From Tridacna crocea (Eukaryota; Mollusca; Bivalvia; Cardiida; Cardiidae): a stretch of 64,000 nucleotides of DNA. Of the stretch, positions 30,027 to 41,280 are shown in pieces. Below the pieces are notes generated by a model. That model made no database searches and was not told where the DNA came from. It saw only the letters and a program-made list of their open reading frames with translations. Every line of letters begins with the position of its first letter. The first letter of the stretch is position 1. The stretch lies in assembly GCA_943736015.1 (NCBI GenBank), contig OX031065.1:52368992-52432991 (forward strand), written 5' to 3'. Both the position numbers and the translations under genes were made by a program.

Positions 30027-30256
30027 TTAACCCGTTAACCACACAGTAAAAGTTTAGACCTATCCAAATTGAAAGCATTTGCATACGGAAATTTTAAAGT
30101 GGCTCAAATGGTGCAATTTTACTTTGACAGAGTAGTAAACTTTCTGGGAAAAGGAGAAAATGCTGGTTACTGGCATTTTCTCCTTTTCCTAGAAAGTTTT
30201 CTAAAGGCTTCTTCCTTAGGAGTATTAAAAGTCGTCATTGTTTGGTATAGGATTAA
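30027..30256 (-). mobile_element. Family 1 MITE, 'GTGGCTCAAATGGTG' subfamily
   Basis: Full copy with TTAA ends. The stem reads AACTTTCTGGGAAAAGG and is mirrored with compensating changes (CCTAGAAAGTTTTC), so the hairpin is kept while the sequence differs from the main family. Confidence 0.8.
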
Positions 30257-30327
30257 GGCAGTTTTGAGCAGTCTTACCAAAAATCAAGGATTGTAGATCT
30301 AAGATTTGACTCCACATTCTGTATGGT

Positions 30328-30530
30328 TCTGGGTCAGTATTCAACAAACATTCTCAAGAATATTCTTTGTCTATTTTTCAAGAGTTTCATAGAATTGAAA
30401 GTAACAAAACTTGTGATTGGCTAAACCATTTGGTTTAGCCAATCAGAAGTTTTGTTACTTTCAAATTTGTCAAATTCTGGAGTATAAGACTGAGAACATG
30501 TTTAATGATGGTTGGTAAATTCAGTCCAAG
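30328..30530. mobile_element. Family 4 foldback MITE
   Basis: Centre TGGCTAAACCATTTGGTTTA with GCCA; arms GAAAGTAACAAAACTTGTGA and mirror. Both outer ends diverged. Confidence 0.7.
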
Positions 30531-30566
30531 TTCTGTATTCATCTGCCATTGGTGACTAAAATTTCA

Positions 30567-30773
30567 TCAACACTTTACGACACAATCCCGACTTTTAATG
30601 ACCCTGTTAAAGAAGCCTTCTGAAAACATTGTGGGAAAACGAGAAAATGCTGGTGAACAATGTTTTCTTCCCTTCGTAAATCAGTTTCAGAGTTTTAGGC
30701 ACGTTTATTTTGTCGTCTGCAAATGCTCTCAATTTGGAACAGTCTAAAATTCTTTCGTTTGGTAAAGAGTTAA
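30567..30773 (+). mobile_element. Family 1 TTAA MITE, half palindrome deleted
   Basis: After GAAAATGCTGGTGAAC the mirror core is missing. Outer arms and the right TTAA are present. Confidence 0.7.
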
Positions 30774-30791
30774 AAATTCATAGACTACCTT

Positions 30792-31027
30792 TTAATCCTT
30801 TTACCATACAATACCACAACTTGTAACGTTAAAACAACTTAGCAACATTGAAGAAGAAAGCTTTTGGAAGCATAGTAGAAAAAAAAGGAATATGCATTTT
30901 GCCAGCTTTTTCTCCTTTTCCCACACAGTTTTCTAATCCTTGCAAACAATTTTGAGTTGCATTTATTGTCTTGTCTGACACTTTAATTGGGAACAAGCCT
31001 AAAGAATTTGTTGCAATAAAGGGTTAA
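30792..31027 (+). mobile_element. Family 1 TTAA MITE, diverged
   Basis: Termini TTAATCCTTTTACC and AAAGGGTTAA are recognisable; the palindrome is heavily mutated. Confidence 0.6.
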
Positions 31028-31091
31028 ATGTTTGATGAAGACCTACTCTGTCTATGAATGTAACTGATTTAGGCCACTGGTTTGGTCAATG

Positions 31092-31250
31092 CTTTTGACC
31101 CTTTACCATGTGATAACATTTTCCTCTGTAGAAATATAGAAAAAAATGTGGAAAAAGGAGAACATGCTGGTTATCAGTGTTTTCTCCTTTTCCAAGAATG
31201 ATCTCAAAACATATGTTATATGATCATTAAAAATCTCGATAAACAATCTG
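31092..31250. mobile_element. Family 1 MITE, degenerate
   Basis: Core GAACATGCTGGTTATCAGTG and the CTCCTTTTCC stem only. Confidence 0.5.
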
Positions 31251-31374
31251 TAATTATGAAAAAATGGAAAGAAAAAGAAATTTAAAAAAGATCTAACTTG
31301 GAAATTGTTAAACTGAGAAACATATACTCATTGTGTATTTGCTATCTGGGGATAAAATGTAAAGATGCAGTGCA

Positions 31375-31530
31375 GTTTTGTTGTCAAGGTATCTTAGGTA
31401 TTATGTTAAAGATGCTTGGATTTGATCCTGGCAGTGTGCTAGTGTCCAAGGCACTTCAGAGGACAAGTAAGGTATGAGTAAATAGCTGACATTTCTGAAA
31501 TACATGTACTGTGAATATTGATTTGTTGGA
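31375..31530 (+). repeat. SINE fragment
   Basis: TTGGATTTGATCCTGGCAG (B-box-like), GTCCAAGGCACTTCAGAG and a TTTCTGAAATACATG tail resemble the 17720 copy. Confidence 0.45.
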
Positions 31531-31561
31531 GAGAAAGAAAAACTGATGAGAAAATAAAACT

Positions 31562-31702
31562 TTTTTATCTCTGTACCAAATGACCGAATTATGGATTGGT
31601 TCAAATTGAAAGCATTTGCAGACAACAAAATAAATTTGACTGAAAATATGACATTGATATGGGAAGGGTAGAAAACATTATGAGAAAAGGAGAAAATGCT
31701 GG
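31562..31702 (-). mobile_element. Family 1 MITE, left half
   Basis: Stops inside the core at GAAAATGCTGG and is followed by unrelated sequence (31703-31975) in which I see nothing recognisable. A further arm fragment lies at 31976-32035. Confidence 0.7.
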
Positions 31703-32068
31703 GGTCCCATAATATGAGCTATTTGAGAATACAGCTGAAAAAGGAAAAACTGCTTTGTATTAAGTTTGATTTCTTCTTTTATCCTAAAGCTTTTACATAT
31801 TCTGTTCTGCTAAATACCAAAAGTCACCTGTATGAGGTAATAACATACAGTCTGGTCTTTGCAAAGCTAGATGAAATTTATTGTTATATCTGGATTTCTG
31901 AATTAGAGACACTGTTTTCTGACATCTTCCTGATTTTTCTATGGCAGTATTTATCAGCCATTCATCACATTTCCTAATGCCAAAATTTTGGACTCCTCAA
32001 AACTGAATGCTTTTGCAGGCAACAAATAAAGTATGGATGAAGTAATTTTTTTTTTTGAAACATTGTAG

Positions 32069-32297
32069 TTAACTCATTACCACATGAGAATATTTTAAGC
32101 TTGTCCGAATCGAAAGCATTTGCAGACGACATAATAAAAGTGACTGAAAATTTGAAATTTGTCTTGTGAAGGGTAGAAAACATTGTGGGAAAAGGAGAAA
32201 ATGCTGGTCACCAGCATTTTCTCCTTTTTCCACAATGTTTTCTAAAGGCTTCTTTATCAGGGGCATCAAAAGTAGGGATTGTGTGGTAATGGATTAA
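32069..32297 (-). mobile_element. Family 1 TTAA MITE
   Basis: Full copy, both TTAA ends, core GCTGGTCACCAGC. Confidence 0.85.
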
Positions 32298-32503
32298 GGG
32301 TATGACTCCCTAATGCAGATTCCTGTAACATTCCCTTTCATTGCCGAAAAACATACAGACTCAGCTAACACTCAAGTATTAATTTATAATTGATCGGCAG
32401 AGAGACACTGGTTCTCCACATTTGTTATGGATTACCTGAGATCTTAGCTGAATCTGTATTGTGAAAGGTAATGTTAGATGAATCCCAGTGGGGTACCCCA
32501 TTC

Positions 32504-32733
32504 TTAACCCATTACCACACAATCCCTACTTTTGATGCCCCTGAGAAAGAAGCCTTTTGAAAACACAATGGGAAAAGTAGAAAATGCTGGTAACCAGCAT
32601 TTTCTCCTTTTCCCACAGTGTTTTCTACCCTTCCCAGAACAAATTTCAATTTTTCAGTCACCTTTATTTTGTCGTCTGCAAATGCTTTTCAATTTGGATC
32701 AGTCTAAAATTTTCTCGTGTGGTAAAGAGTTAA
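32504..32733 (+). mobile_element. Family 1 TTAA MITE
   Basis: Full copy; left stem GAAAACACAATGGGAAAAG, core perfect. A right-half fragment of another copy follows at 32734-32842. Confidence 0.85.
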
Positions 32734-33145
32734 AGGGGGAAAATCCTGGTAACCTGTATTGTCCCCATTTCCCACATTGTTTTCAAAAGCTTTCTTTCTG
32801 AGGGTCTTTACAAGTCAAGATTGATTGGTAAAAGGACAATTAATTTCAATTTCTGAAACCCAAAGCTAGAAATTTGATTGGCAGATAGGTAAGTATCCTA
32901 GCCAATCAGATGCCTAGTTTTGGCATAAAGAATTGGAGCAATAAGTTATGTGAATATGATTAACTATTTTGCATTATTGTACTTAAAGGTATAAAGCTCT
33001 ATTTAATTCTTTGACTTTTGTTTACTTCTTTTGTACTGATATTTTTTCTTAGATTGGATTTTGAAAAAAAAACAAAATAAATGAATATAAAGGTGCAAAG
33101 TGTTATTTAATAAATGAGCCTTGCTTTGTGAGAAGGAAGCTTAAT

Positions 33146-33227
33146 GCATCTGCGAAAACTGTCAACCCACGTCACCCTACTCAGTGCATGCAGGCTGACC
33201 TGGGTCAAACTTTTTGCTATTGGTCAG
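33146..33227. repeat. Short palindromic repeat with GCAGGCTGACCTGGGTC
   Basis: GCGAAAACTGTCAACCCACG is mirrored by CTGACCTGGGTCAAAC and TTTTTGC. Better copies are at 47722 and 55402. Confidence 0.5.
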
Positions 33228-33276
33228 TTTTCTTTACATTGAAGCACTAGTCTACCACATGATGAAGACGGTTCTT

Positions 33277-33528
33277 TTAACCCTTTCCCAAACAATCCCT
33301 GGTTTTCACGACCCTGAGAAAGAAGCCTTTTGAATACATTGTTGGAAAAGGAGAACATGCTGGTAACCAGCATGTTCTCCTTTTCCCACAATGCTTTCTA
33401 CCCTGCTGGAAACAAATTTCAATTTTTGACTTGCATTTATTTTGTCGTCTGCAAGTGCTTTCAATTTGGATCAGTCTGTGCTTTCAATTTGGATCGGTCT
33501 AAAATTTTGTCGTTTGGTAAAGAGTTAA
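33277..33528 (+). mobile_element. Family 1 TTAA MITE with internal duplication
   Basis: Core AACATGCTGGTAACCAGCAT with a compensated change in both arms. A 25-bp stretch (GTGCTTTCAATTTGGATC and flank) is duplicated in tandem near 33457-33505. Confidence 0.85.
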
Positions 33529-33751
33529 CCCTTTACTCCACAGATACTCATTTCTACGCATTGCTTGTAGGGGCCTTTGGAAAACATTGTGGCAAAAGGT
33601 GAAATTGCTCGTGACGAGCAATTGCACCTTTTGCCACAATGTTTTCTACACCATCAAAAGGTGTAGTATACACATAAACAGTTTCATCCTTGCTGATAAT
33701 TTAGGGTCAATTAGACATACCATAGAAAAGCCTTATGGGGTAAAGGGTTAA
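33525..33751 (+). mobile_element. Family 2 TTAA MITE
   Basis: Full copy sharing its left TTAA with a family 1 copy. Core GCTCGTGACGAGC. Confidence 0.85.
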
Positions 33752-33897
33752 ATAGTGGCTCTTATAAATCCATAATTATGTGACGACTTGAGCTGGTATG
33801 ATTTATGATTATCATGGAGATGCATTGAGCCCCCTTTTGCCAGAGCTTGGCTTAAATATTTTTTCAATGCAATTGAAGGCTGGATAGCCATAGCTTA

Positions 33898-34127
33898 TTA
33901 ACTCTTTACCAGACGACAAAATCGTAGACTGGTCCAAATTGAAAGCATTTGGAGATAACGAAATAAACGTGACTGAAAATTTGAAAATAATTTTGTGAAG
34001 GGTAGAAAACATTGTGGAAAATGGAGAAAATGCTGGTCACCAGCATTTTTCTCCTTTTTCCACAATGTTTTCAAAAGGCTTCCTTCTCAGGGTCGTTAAA
34101 AGTCGGGATTGTGTGGTAAAGAGTTAA
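33898..34127 (-). mobile_element. Family 1 TTAA MITE (first copy in a tandem duplication)
   Basis: Full copy. With its left flank (GCTTGGCTTAAATATTTTTT) it forms a unit repeated next door. Confidence 0.85.
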
Positions 34128-34196
34128 GCACCCTTTTGCCACAGCTTGGCTTAAATATTTTTTCAATGCAATTGAGGGCCAGATGGCCATAGCTTA

Positions 34197-34431
34197 TTAA
34201 CTCTTTACCAGACGACAAAAATGGTAGACTGGCCAAAATCGAAAGCATTTGCAGATGACAAAATAAAAGTGACCAAAAAAATTAAACTTGGTTAACTTTG
34301 GGAAAGGTAGAAAAGATTGTGGGAAAAGGAGAAAATGCTGGTTACCAGCATTTTCTCCTTTTTGCAGGATGTTTTCAAAAGGCTTCTTCCTGAGGGGTGT
34401 TAAAAGTCGTCATTGTGTGGTAAAGGGTTAA
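34197..34431 (-). mobile_element. Family 1 TTAA MITE (second copy in a tandem duplication)
   Basis: Same unusual left terminus CTCTTTACCAGACGAC and the same flank as the copy at 33898. The left inner arm has additional bases (TTAAACTTGGTTAACTTTGG). Confidence 0.85.
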
Positions 34432-34725
34432 TCTATCAATTATGGTACATGTTCAGTGAGAGAGTAAATTCACAGATCACACCTGAGCATAGTCGGACCT
34501 TATTTCATAGTGTTTTCCATGGCTTTTCGCTTTGTTAGCTCCAGTGGCCTGAGCCCGATGAGCTAATGCCATTGCCCTGTGTCTTTGTAAGTCACCTTGT
34601 CCATGCCTAACTTAACTTTTCTTTCAAACATCTCTGAAGCTACCTATCCAATTTTTGCATAACTTCACAGAAATGATACTGCCATTGTTCTCTTCAGAAA
34701 TTCTTTATCTCTTTACCAAATGACC

Positions 34726-35050
34726 GTTGTCTGTGCATGTCATATTCTTCGAAGATTCGACTGTCTTATATGACGCATCACTACTAGCCCCGAAAGCGGG
34801 CTGACTGTACGCTCTATAAAGTAGCAATGTTGAAAATAGCTTTTACGTATCAATATGTTTGAGCAGAAATGAGACCTGCATTAGCAACAGATTTCCCTAA
34901 GCAGGTGATCATAGTTTATTGGGTAAACCTTGTTTTTGTTTTAAATTCAAAGTAACGGTTGTCGCGTAGGAAAGTGGTTCGGTTCTGTACCCAGGATGCC
35001 CATATCAGATAGATGAGTATTTATAGAATGTCATCTAGCGGGAGATAATG
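34726..35050 (+). repeat. Dispersed repeat G, copy 1
   Basis: About 325 bp, also found at 55848 and 56240. Landmarks: TGTCATATTCTTCGAAGATT, AGCCCCGAAAGCGGGCTGAC, ACGGTTGTCGCGTAGGAAAG, CATCTAGCGGGAGATAATG. No inverted ends or ORF; class unknown. Confidence 0.7.
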
Positions 35051-35268
35051 CCAAATGACAAATACATAGACCGGTCCAAATTGAAAGCATTTGCAGGCGA
35101 CAAAATAAATGTGGCTGTATAATTGAAATTTGCATGGGAAAGGGTAGAAAACATTGTGGGAAAAGTAGAAAATGCTGATTACTAGTATTTTCTCCTTTTC
35201 CCACAATGTTTTCGTAAGGCTTCTACCTCAGGGTCATCAAAAGTCATCATTTTGTAGAAAAAGGTTAA
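35043..35268 (-). mobile_element. Family 1 MITE, left terminus replaced
   Basis: The expected TTAACTCTTTA is missing: dispersed repeat G runs directly into TGCCAAATGAC. The palindrome and right end are kept. The halves that follow at 35299-35394 are another right-half fragment ending in TTAA. Confidence 0.75.
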
Positions 35269-35298
35269 ATAATTCTATTCATGTCTAAACTCTGTTGA

Positions 35299-35394
35299 CT
35301 CTGGTCACCAGCATTATCTCCTTTACCTGCATTGTTTTCAAAAGGCTTCTATGTCAAGGTCGTAAAAACCAGGGATTATTTGGTAAAGGGTTAA
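35299..35394 (-). mobile_element. Family 1 MITE, right half
   Basis: Begins at the centre (GGTCACCAGCATTATC) and runs to TTTGGTAAAGGGTTAA. Confidence 0.65.
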
Positions 35395-35548
35395 AAAATT
35401 TAAACAGTTATCCATAGAATTCATCAAAAGAAATCTTTGTGAGCTGAGTGCACTGGGTCGTGGGGGGAATGGAAGAGGGGCCAATTTCAGGTTCCTTTTC
35501 AAAGTTTCTTCATTTTGTTTCAGTATTTATAAGCTGTGTAATAGCCCC

Positions 35549-35778
35549 TTAACTCTTTACCACACAATCCTGACTTTCAATGACCATGAGAAAGAAGCCT
35601 TAAGAAAACATTGTGGGGAAGAGGAGAAAATACTGGTAACCAGCTTTTTCTCCTTTTCCCACAGTGTTTTCTACCCTTCCCAAACCAAATTTCAATTTTT
35701 AAGTCATACTTATTTTGTTGTCTGTAAATGCTTTCAATTTGGACCAGTCTACAATTCTGTCGTTTGGTAAAGAGTTAA
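35549..35778 (+). mobile_element. Family 1 TTAA MITE
   Basis: Full copy. Joined tandemly to the next through a shared TTAA, in the same orientation. Confidence 0.85.
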
Positions 35779-36003
35779 CTCTTTACAACACAATCTCGAC
35801 TTTTAACGACCCTGAGAAAGAAGCCTTATGAAAACCTTGTGAGAAAGGAGAAAATGCTGGTAACCAGCATTTTCTCCTTTTCCCACAATGTTTTCTACCT
35901 TTCCCATCCCAAATTTCAGTTATATTTATTTTATCGTCTGCAAATACTTTCAATTTGGACCAGTCTATTCAACATACAAATATGTCGTTTTGTAAAGAGT
36001 TAA
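35775..36003 (+). mobile_element. Family 1 TTAA MITE
   Basis: Full copy; core TGCTGGTAACCAGCA. The right terminus has a short insertion (TTCAACATACAAATATG). Confidence 0.8.
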
Positions 36004-36099
36004 CACTTTGGACTAATGCATTGTGCATTTCTGTGACAAAAAGCTATTTCTTGACATAGAGGGGTATGCCTCACTTTTAGTGATAGTTTTAGTTTTTCT

Positions 36100-36328
36100 G
36101 TAACTCTTTACTCCATAGATACTCATTTCTACGCACTGCTTGTAGGAGCCTTTGGAAAACATTGTGGCAAAAGGTGAAATTGCTCGTCACGAGCAATTTC
36201 ACCTTTTGTCACAATATTTTCTATGCTATCAAAAGGTGTCATATACACATAAGAAACGGCTACATCCTTGCTGTTATTTAGGATCAATTAGAGATACCAT
36301 AGAAATGCCTCATGGGGTAAAGCGTTAA
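36100..36328 (+). mobile_element. Family 2 TTAA MITE
   Basis: Full copy; left end mutated to GTAA, core GCTCGTCACGAGC. Confidence 0.85.
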
Positions 36329-36526
36329 ATATGTTTTAAGGTCCTGAGCAGTTATATGATCTGCTTAAGGGAATAAACCCGCCTATTTTTTATTCATAAT
36401 TCTTTGTCTCTCTGCTACAAAAGTCTCTAAGAGACAAATTTTAAAACTTCCTTGTAAACTTTAAATGGTAAAGAGAGGCCGATGACATAACATGTGAAAA
36501 CGTACTGGCAAATTGTAAAATTGCTT

Positions 36527-36752
36527 TTAACCATTTACCAAACAACAAAATTTTAGACTGGTCCAAATTGAAGGCACTTGCAGAAGACAAACATAACTCA
36601 AAAGTTGAAATTTGTTTCCAAAAGGGTAGAAAACATTGTAGGAAAATGAGAAAATGCTGGTTACCAGCATTTTCTCCTTTCCCCACAATGTTTTTAAAAG
36701 GCTTCTCTGTCAAGGTCGTAAAAACCAGGGATTGTTTGGTTAACTGGGTTAA
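36527..36752 (-). mobile_element. Family 1 TTAA MITE
   Basis: Full copy with both TTAA ends and a perfect core TGCTGGTTACCAGCA. Confidence 0.85.
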
Positions 36753-36952
36753 CTGATTACACAGTTTGTCTTCAGGTCTAAGATTGATTGGTCTAAAAAT
36801 GGCCTGTCTATAGTTTGTTAGCTGTTTGAAGAGTAGACCTGACCACATACATAATTGCTAATAGTGTAGATCAAGATCAGCATGACCTTGGATTGACACA
36901 TGATCCGAAAAATTTGGCCCCTTTGTAGTGACTTAAATAAACAAATATTAAG

Positions 36953-37181
36953 TTAACCCATTACCACACAATCCCTACTTTTGACACCCTAGAGAAAGAC
37001 GCCTTTTGATAACATTGTTGGAAAAGGAGAAAATACTGGTAACCAGCATTTTCTCCTTTTCCCACAATGTTTTCTACCCTTCACAAATCAAATTTCAAAT
37101 TTTCATTCACTTTCGTTTTGTTGTTTGCAAATGCTTTCGATTTGGGTAAACCTAAAATTTTGTCTTTTGGTAATGAGTTAA
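36953..37181 (+). mobile_element. Family 1 TTAA MITE
   Basis: Full copy with both TTAA ends; core AATACTGGTAACCAGCATT. Confidence 0.85.
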
Positions 37182-37433
37182 CTCTTCAATGTATTTTTTC
37201 CTTTTCTGATATGTTTTCCAATTCTGTTTTCCTAATTTCAAAAATTGCAGAACTACTTGGAAAAGGTGTCAGTGTTTTACAGGTGAACAACTGTGGTGAG
37301 CACAAATGTAGACATTTTTTCTGACCATGTAGAGTTAGGGTTAACTGTGGAATCAGATATTTGATCTATACCGTCTGTTTGACTGTGAGGTTTGTTGGCT
37401 GGATGTTCCAATAATAATAAATTTTTTATGCCA

Positions 37434-37520
37434 CTGAACTGTTTGCCATTTGGATAAAGTTTAGACTTGTCCATAATCAAAGCATTTGCAGACAACAGTT
37501 TAACTGAGACTCGTGCAAAC
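37434..37520 (-). mobile_element. Family 1 MITE, left-arm fragment
   Basis: TGTTTGCCATTTGGATAAAG and the GCATTTGCAGACAACAG arm only. Confidence 0.55.
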
Positions 37521-37531
37521 AATGAAATTTG

Positions 37532-37761
37532 ATGAACTGTTTACCAAACGGCAAAATGTTAGACTGGTCAATATTGAACGCATTTGCAGACCACAAATTA
37601 TAAGTGTCTCGATTTATGAAATTTGTCTCTGAAAGGAAAGGAAACCTTGTGGGAAAAGGAGAAAATGCTGGTTACCAGCATTTTCTCCTTTTCCCACAAG
37701 GTTTTCAAAAGCTTTTATTCATAGAGTCATGAAAACCAGGGCTTGTTTGGTAAAGAGATAA
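37532..37761 (-). mobile_element. Family 1 MITE
   Basis: Full-length; both TTAA ends mutated (left TGAA, right ATAA). Stem GAAACCTTGTGGGAAAAGG with its mirror AAGGTTTTC compensated. Confidence 0.8.
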
Positions 37762-37976
37762 AGGATAGAAAAGCAGATTGTGAGAGAAGAAAATGCTCTT
37801 TGGAAAATATTGTGGGAAAAGGAGAAAATGCTGGTAACCAGCATTCTCTCCTTTTCCCACAATGGTTTCTATCCTATCAATAAACAGTTGCACCATTTGA
37901 ACCATATTGAAATTATCATCTGCAAATGCTTTCAATTTGAAAAGGGCTAAAATTTTGTAATCTGATAAAGGGATAA
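37758..37976 (+). mobile_element. Family 1 MITE, 'GTTGCACCATTTGAACC' subfamily
   Basis: Plus-orientation copy of the GTGGCTCAAATGGTG subfamily, abutting the previous copy. Core TGCTGGTAACCAGCA; ends ATAA. Confidence 0.7.
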
Positions 37977-38355
37977 CAGCATTTCCAATATTTCTGACTA
38001 TGTTTTTGAAAGTTTGGTCCTCTTTAATGCTAAATCATGGGATTGTTTAGTAAAGATTTACTCAGACCCGTTTTTTTACGGTTGACTTCATGTTGGACAC
38101 ATGACGTTAAGATAAAGGGTCAAATAGTCACATATGAAGCAAGACTATTTGATGACTGTGTTTTGTTGTTTTTTCATACTTCAGAGAAAAACATATAGAT
38201 TATGTAATAATGATTTTGTCTAATAAATTTGAATTGAAAACTGAAGTCGGCTACTTTTGTTTTTTATAGTGGTATTTCATGTTGAGTGAGATTTTATCTA
38301 TGGTACATGTACTTTTACTTCACTCTGTACCAAAAGATAATATTTTAGACTTGTC

Positions 38356-38584
38356 TTAACTGTTTACCTAACGACAAAATTTTAGACTGGTCCAAATTTG
38401 AAAGTGTTTGCAGTCGACAAAATAAAGGTGACTGAAAATTTGGAATTGTTTTGTGAAGGGTAGAAAACATTGTGGGAAAAGGAGAAAATGCTGGTTACCA
38501 GCATTTTCTTCTTTTCCCACAATGTTTTCTAAAGGCTTCTTTCTCAGGGATGTCAAAAGTAGGGATTGAGTGGTAATGGTTTAA
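38356..38584 (-). mobile_element. Family 1 TTAA MITE flanked by partial copies
   Basis: Full copy with the private variant TGTTTACCTAACGAC. A left-arm fragment precedes it and an identical-variant left arm follows from 38581 to about 38670. Confidence 0.8.
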
Positions 38585-38731
38585 CTGTTTACCTAACGAC
38601 AATTTTAGACTGGTCCAAATTTGAAAGTGTTTGCAGACGACGAAATAAAAGTGACTGAAAAATTGAAGTAGTACGGGCAATCAACTTACATGAGCTGCTT
38701 TAACTCCTCATTGGATCTAGACGACAAAGTT

Positions 38732-38959
38732 TTAACACTTTAACAAACAATCCCTGGTTTTTAGGACTCTTAAGATAGAGACCTTTTGAAAACATTGTAG
38801 GAAAAGGAGAAAATGCAGGTAATTTCTCCTTTTTCCCACAATGATTTCTACCCTATTGGAAACAAATCTCTATTTTTGAGTTACATTTATTTTATCATCT
38901 GTAAGTGCGTTGATTGAATTCGGACCAGTCTAAAAGTTTGTCGTTTGGTAAAGAGTTAA
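38732..38959 (+). mobile_element. Family 1 TTAA MITE, core shortened
   Basis: Both TTAA ends are present. The centre is reduced (GAAAATGCAGGTAATTTC). Confidence 0.75.
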
Positions 38960-39039
38960 TCAATGATTCCTTTTTTGATTGGGGTAGAAACAGGGAAATT
39001 TGACTCCATGGGGCTTTATTACATCCATAGGACAGTTTT

Positions 39040-39209
39040 AAATCGGATGGGATTTGTCTATGACAGGACAGAAAATGTGCAAAAGACAAAAATACTGTTT
39101 ACCAGCATTTTCTCCGTTTCCAACAAGATTTCCAAAGGAAAGGAAAGGAAAAAAAAAAAATCTCCAACGTGGTCATAAAATACTTGACTGTGAAGTAAAT
39201 GGTTTAACT
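39040..39209. mobile_element. Family 1 MITE, degenerate
   Basis: Core ACTGTTTACCAGCATTTTCT and right terminus GTGAAGTAAATGGTTTAAC. Confidence 0.5.
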
Positions 39210-39433
39210 ATGACAGTGACCCAATAAATAACTCGCAATCATGCATACTATGCACTGCAAATTTATTAGTATTTTGCCCAGAGTGGCATAAGGATAGAAT
39301 TTTAAAAAAAGAATCACAGAAAAATGCAAGATAAAAATACATGTAGAACCTACAGGCAGAAATTATTAACAAGCACCAATGCAGAATTTTTAACTCTATG
39401 GACAATTTACACGAAACATTATTCTAGTTCAGT

Positions 39434-39662
39434 TTAACCCTTTCCCAAACGATCCCTGGTTTTTACGGGTCATGAGAAGAAGCCTTTTGAAAACATTGTG
39501 GAAAAAGGAGAAAATGCTGGTAGCCAGCATTTTCTCCTTTTCCCACAATGTTTTCTATCCTATCATACAGAAAAATCATCTTTTTAGCAACTGTTAATTT
39601 GTTATCTGCAAAATGCTTTCAATTTGGACTGGTCCAAAATTTGCCGTTTGGGAAAGGGTTAA
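39434..39662 (+). mobile_element. Family 1 TTAA MITE
   Basis: Full copy of the TTTTTACGGGTCATGAG variant also seen at 21693, including the unusual ATCATACAGAAAAATCATC right arm. The two are clearly sister copies. Confidence 0.85.
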
Positions 39663-40651
39663 ACATATTATTTTATATCGATTGAGAAACAAGTGTCTAC
39701 AACTTACACTAATCTCTCTCGATTCTTTTTGCCTAGGAACTACACCAGTACCTGCGGTACTGGTCCAATGAAAGAATCAAGCTTGAACTCATTTATTTTA
39801 CATCGATTGTGTCCTATAACTTATATTAGTCACTCTCGATGATATGTTTCATCTATAGATTATGTCTACCTGCGCCGCAGCCCCCAGTGGATAGTTCTTC
39901 AGGTTGGCACAGCTCATCACGAAACTTAAACCCTGAATCTCTGACGTGTGGGGCTCACGCCTGTCTCCTTCGCTCAACCAATTAACTCTATTCAAAAGCA
40001 GCGTCTACGATATAATTGGTGATAAAATTTAATTTTCCGACAAAGAACCGGATTAACGCAAGAGTACAAAAATTACCACCAGCAAAACCTTAAAAAATAT
40101 ATTTTATTTAGATTTACTCACAATGTCAAGCCAATTTTAAGGAAAAGACAGGGAATCTTTATCGGCGGAATTTTTTACCTAAACACCGGGCATACAACTA
40201 AAAGGGAAATAACTCTTTTGTTTACACTGCATACCTGTCGTCTGCTAGTGCATGATGAGTAACAAAAATAAAAAGGATCTGCCAAATGAATGACGGAAAT
40301 AAGACGTTCGAATCTTATAAAGCAAGGTAATGATTGCACTCAACATTAAACATTAATCGGTTTTACTTCTCTAAAGTGCAATTCAACTCGGATTGAAATC
40401 ATGTCAATGATTAGGACAACCAACGGATGGAGCAATTGCGGTTGAAAATGACGAGGGTCTGGAAATATTTTAAAACATGACGATGTTTAACATCAGGTTC
40501 CTTACTACTCGATGGACATAAGCCACGCGACTGCAAAGGTTTCAGCAGTGTGGAATAGATTCAACTTCCGAGCCAATAGAAAAGTACTAAAATTCGCCAC
40601 CGCATTTCAAAGGTAGGCCTACTTTTCGAGAAAGATAGATCTATCTCCTTA
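39663..40651. other. No recognisable feature
   Basis: About 1 kb without ORF or known repeat. A GTACCTGCGGTAC hairpin lies near 39750. A loosely tRNA-like minus-strand patch near 39925-39985 was not strong enough to call. Confidence 0.5.
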
Positions 40652-40704
40652 TCGGACAGTGTAGAACCTAGATAAAACTACACGATATTGATCTACACTG
40701 TCCG
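40652..40704. repeat. Family 6 short palindrome (CGGACAGTGTAGA ends)
   Basis: CGGACAGTGTAGAACCTAGA mirrored by TTGATCTACACTGTCCG. Directly before a family 2 MITE, the same neighbour as at 43117. Confidence 0.6.
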
Positions 40705-40868
40705 CTTACCCTTTACTCCATAGATACTCATTTCTACGCATTGCTTGTAGGAACTTTTAGAAAACATTGTAGCAAAAGGTGAAATTGCTCGTCATGAGCA
40801 ATTTCACCTTTTGTCACAATGTTTTCTATGCTATCAAAAGGTGTCATATACAAATAGGAAACGGCTTT
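40705..40868 (+). mobile_element. Family 2 MITE, right end missing
   Basis: Left arm and full palindrome (TTGCTCGTCATGAGCAA) are present. It stops at AGGAAACGGCTTTT, so the right terminus is lost. Confidence 0.75.
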
Positions 40869-41280
40869 TTAATGCATCTAATGCAATATTTTCTCTCAAA
40901 CAATGAAAATTACACTCTTTTGTTGCATTTTTGCGATTTATAAAATAGAAAAATACTATCAATGTAGGGTAGTGCATAATTCACAAAGATATCTTAAAGT
41001 TAGGCAATATAACCATATACTACATGGAGCCAAGGTTGACCCTACAAGAAATACTACGTGTTCATGGTTAGGCAATATGGTGTAAGTGATAAACATACAA
41101 CTGTTGTTATTTCTAGAATGAGGTTTAGAATCACTTTAGTATACTTATGACACTTCAAACATATTTTTCTGTGAAATGAAAACAATTTACTCTTTTTTTT
41201 TAAAGACACTAACATTAATAAATTACCAAATTACTGTATAGATCTTATGTGTATCGTACATACCCACACCAAGTTATCAT

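Noticed and set aside
39925-39985. tRNA-like patch on the minus strand
   Set aside because: A loose A-box resemblance only. No acceptor stem and a poor B-box.
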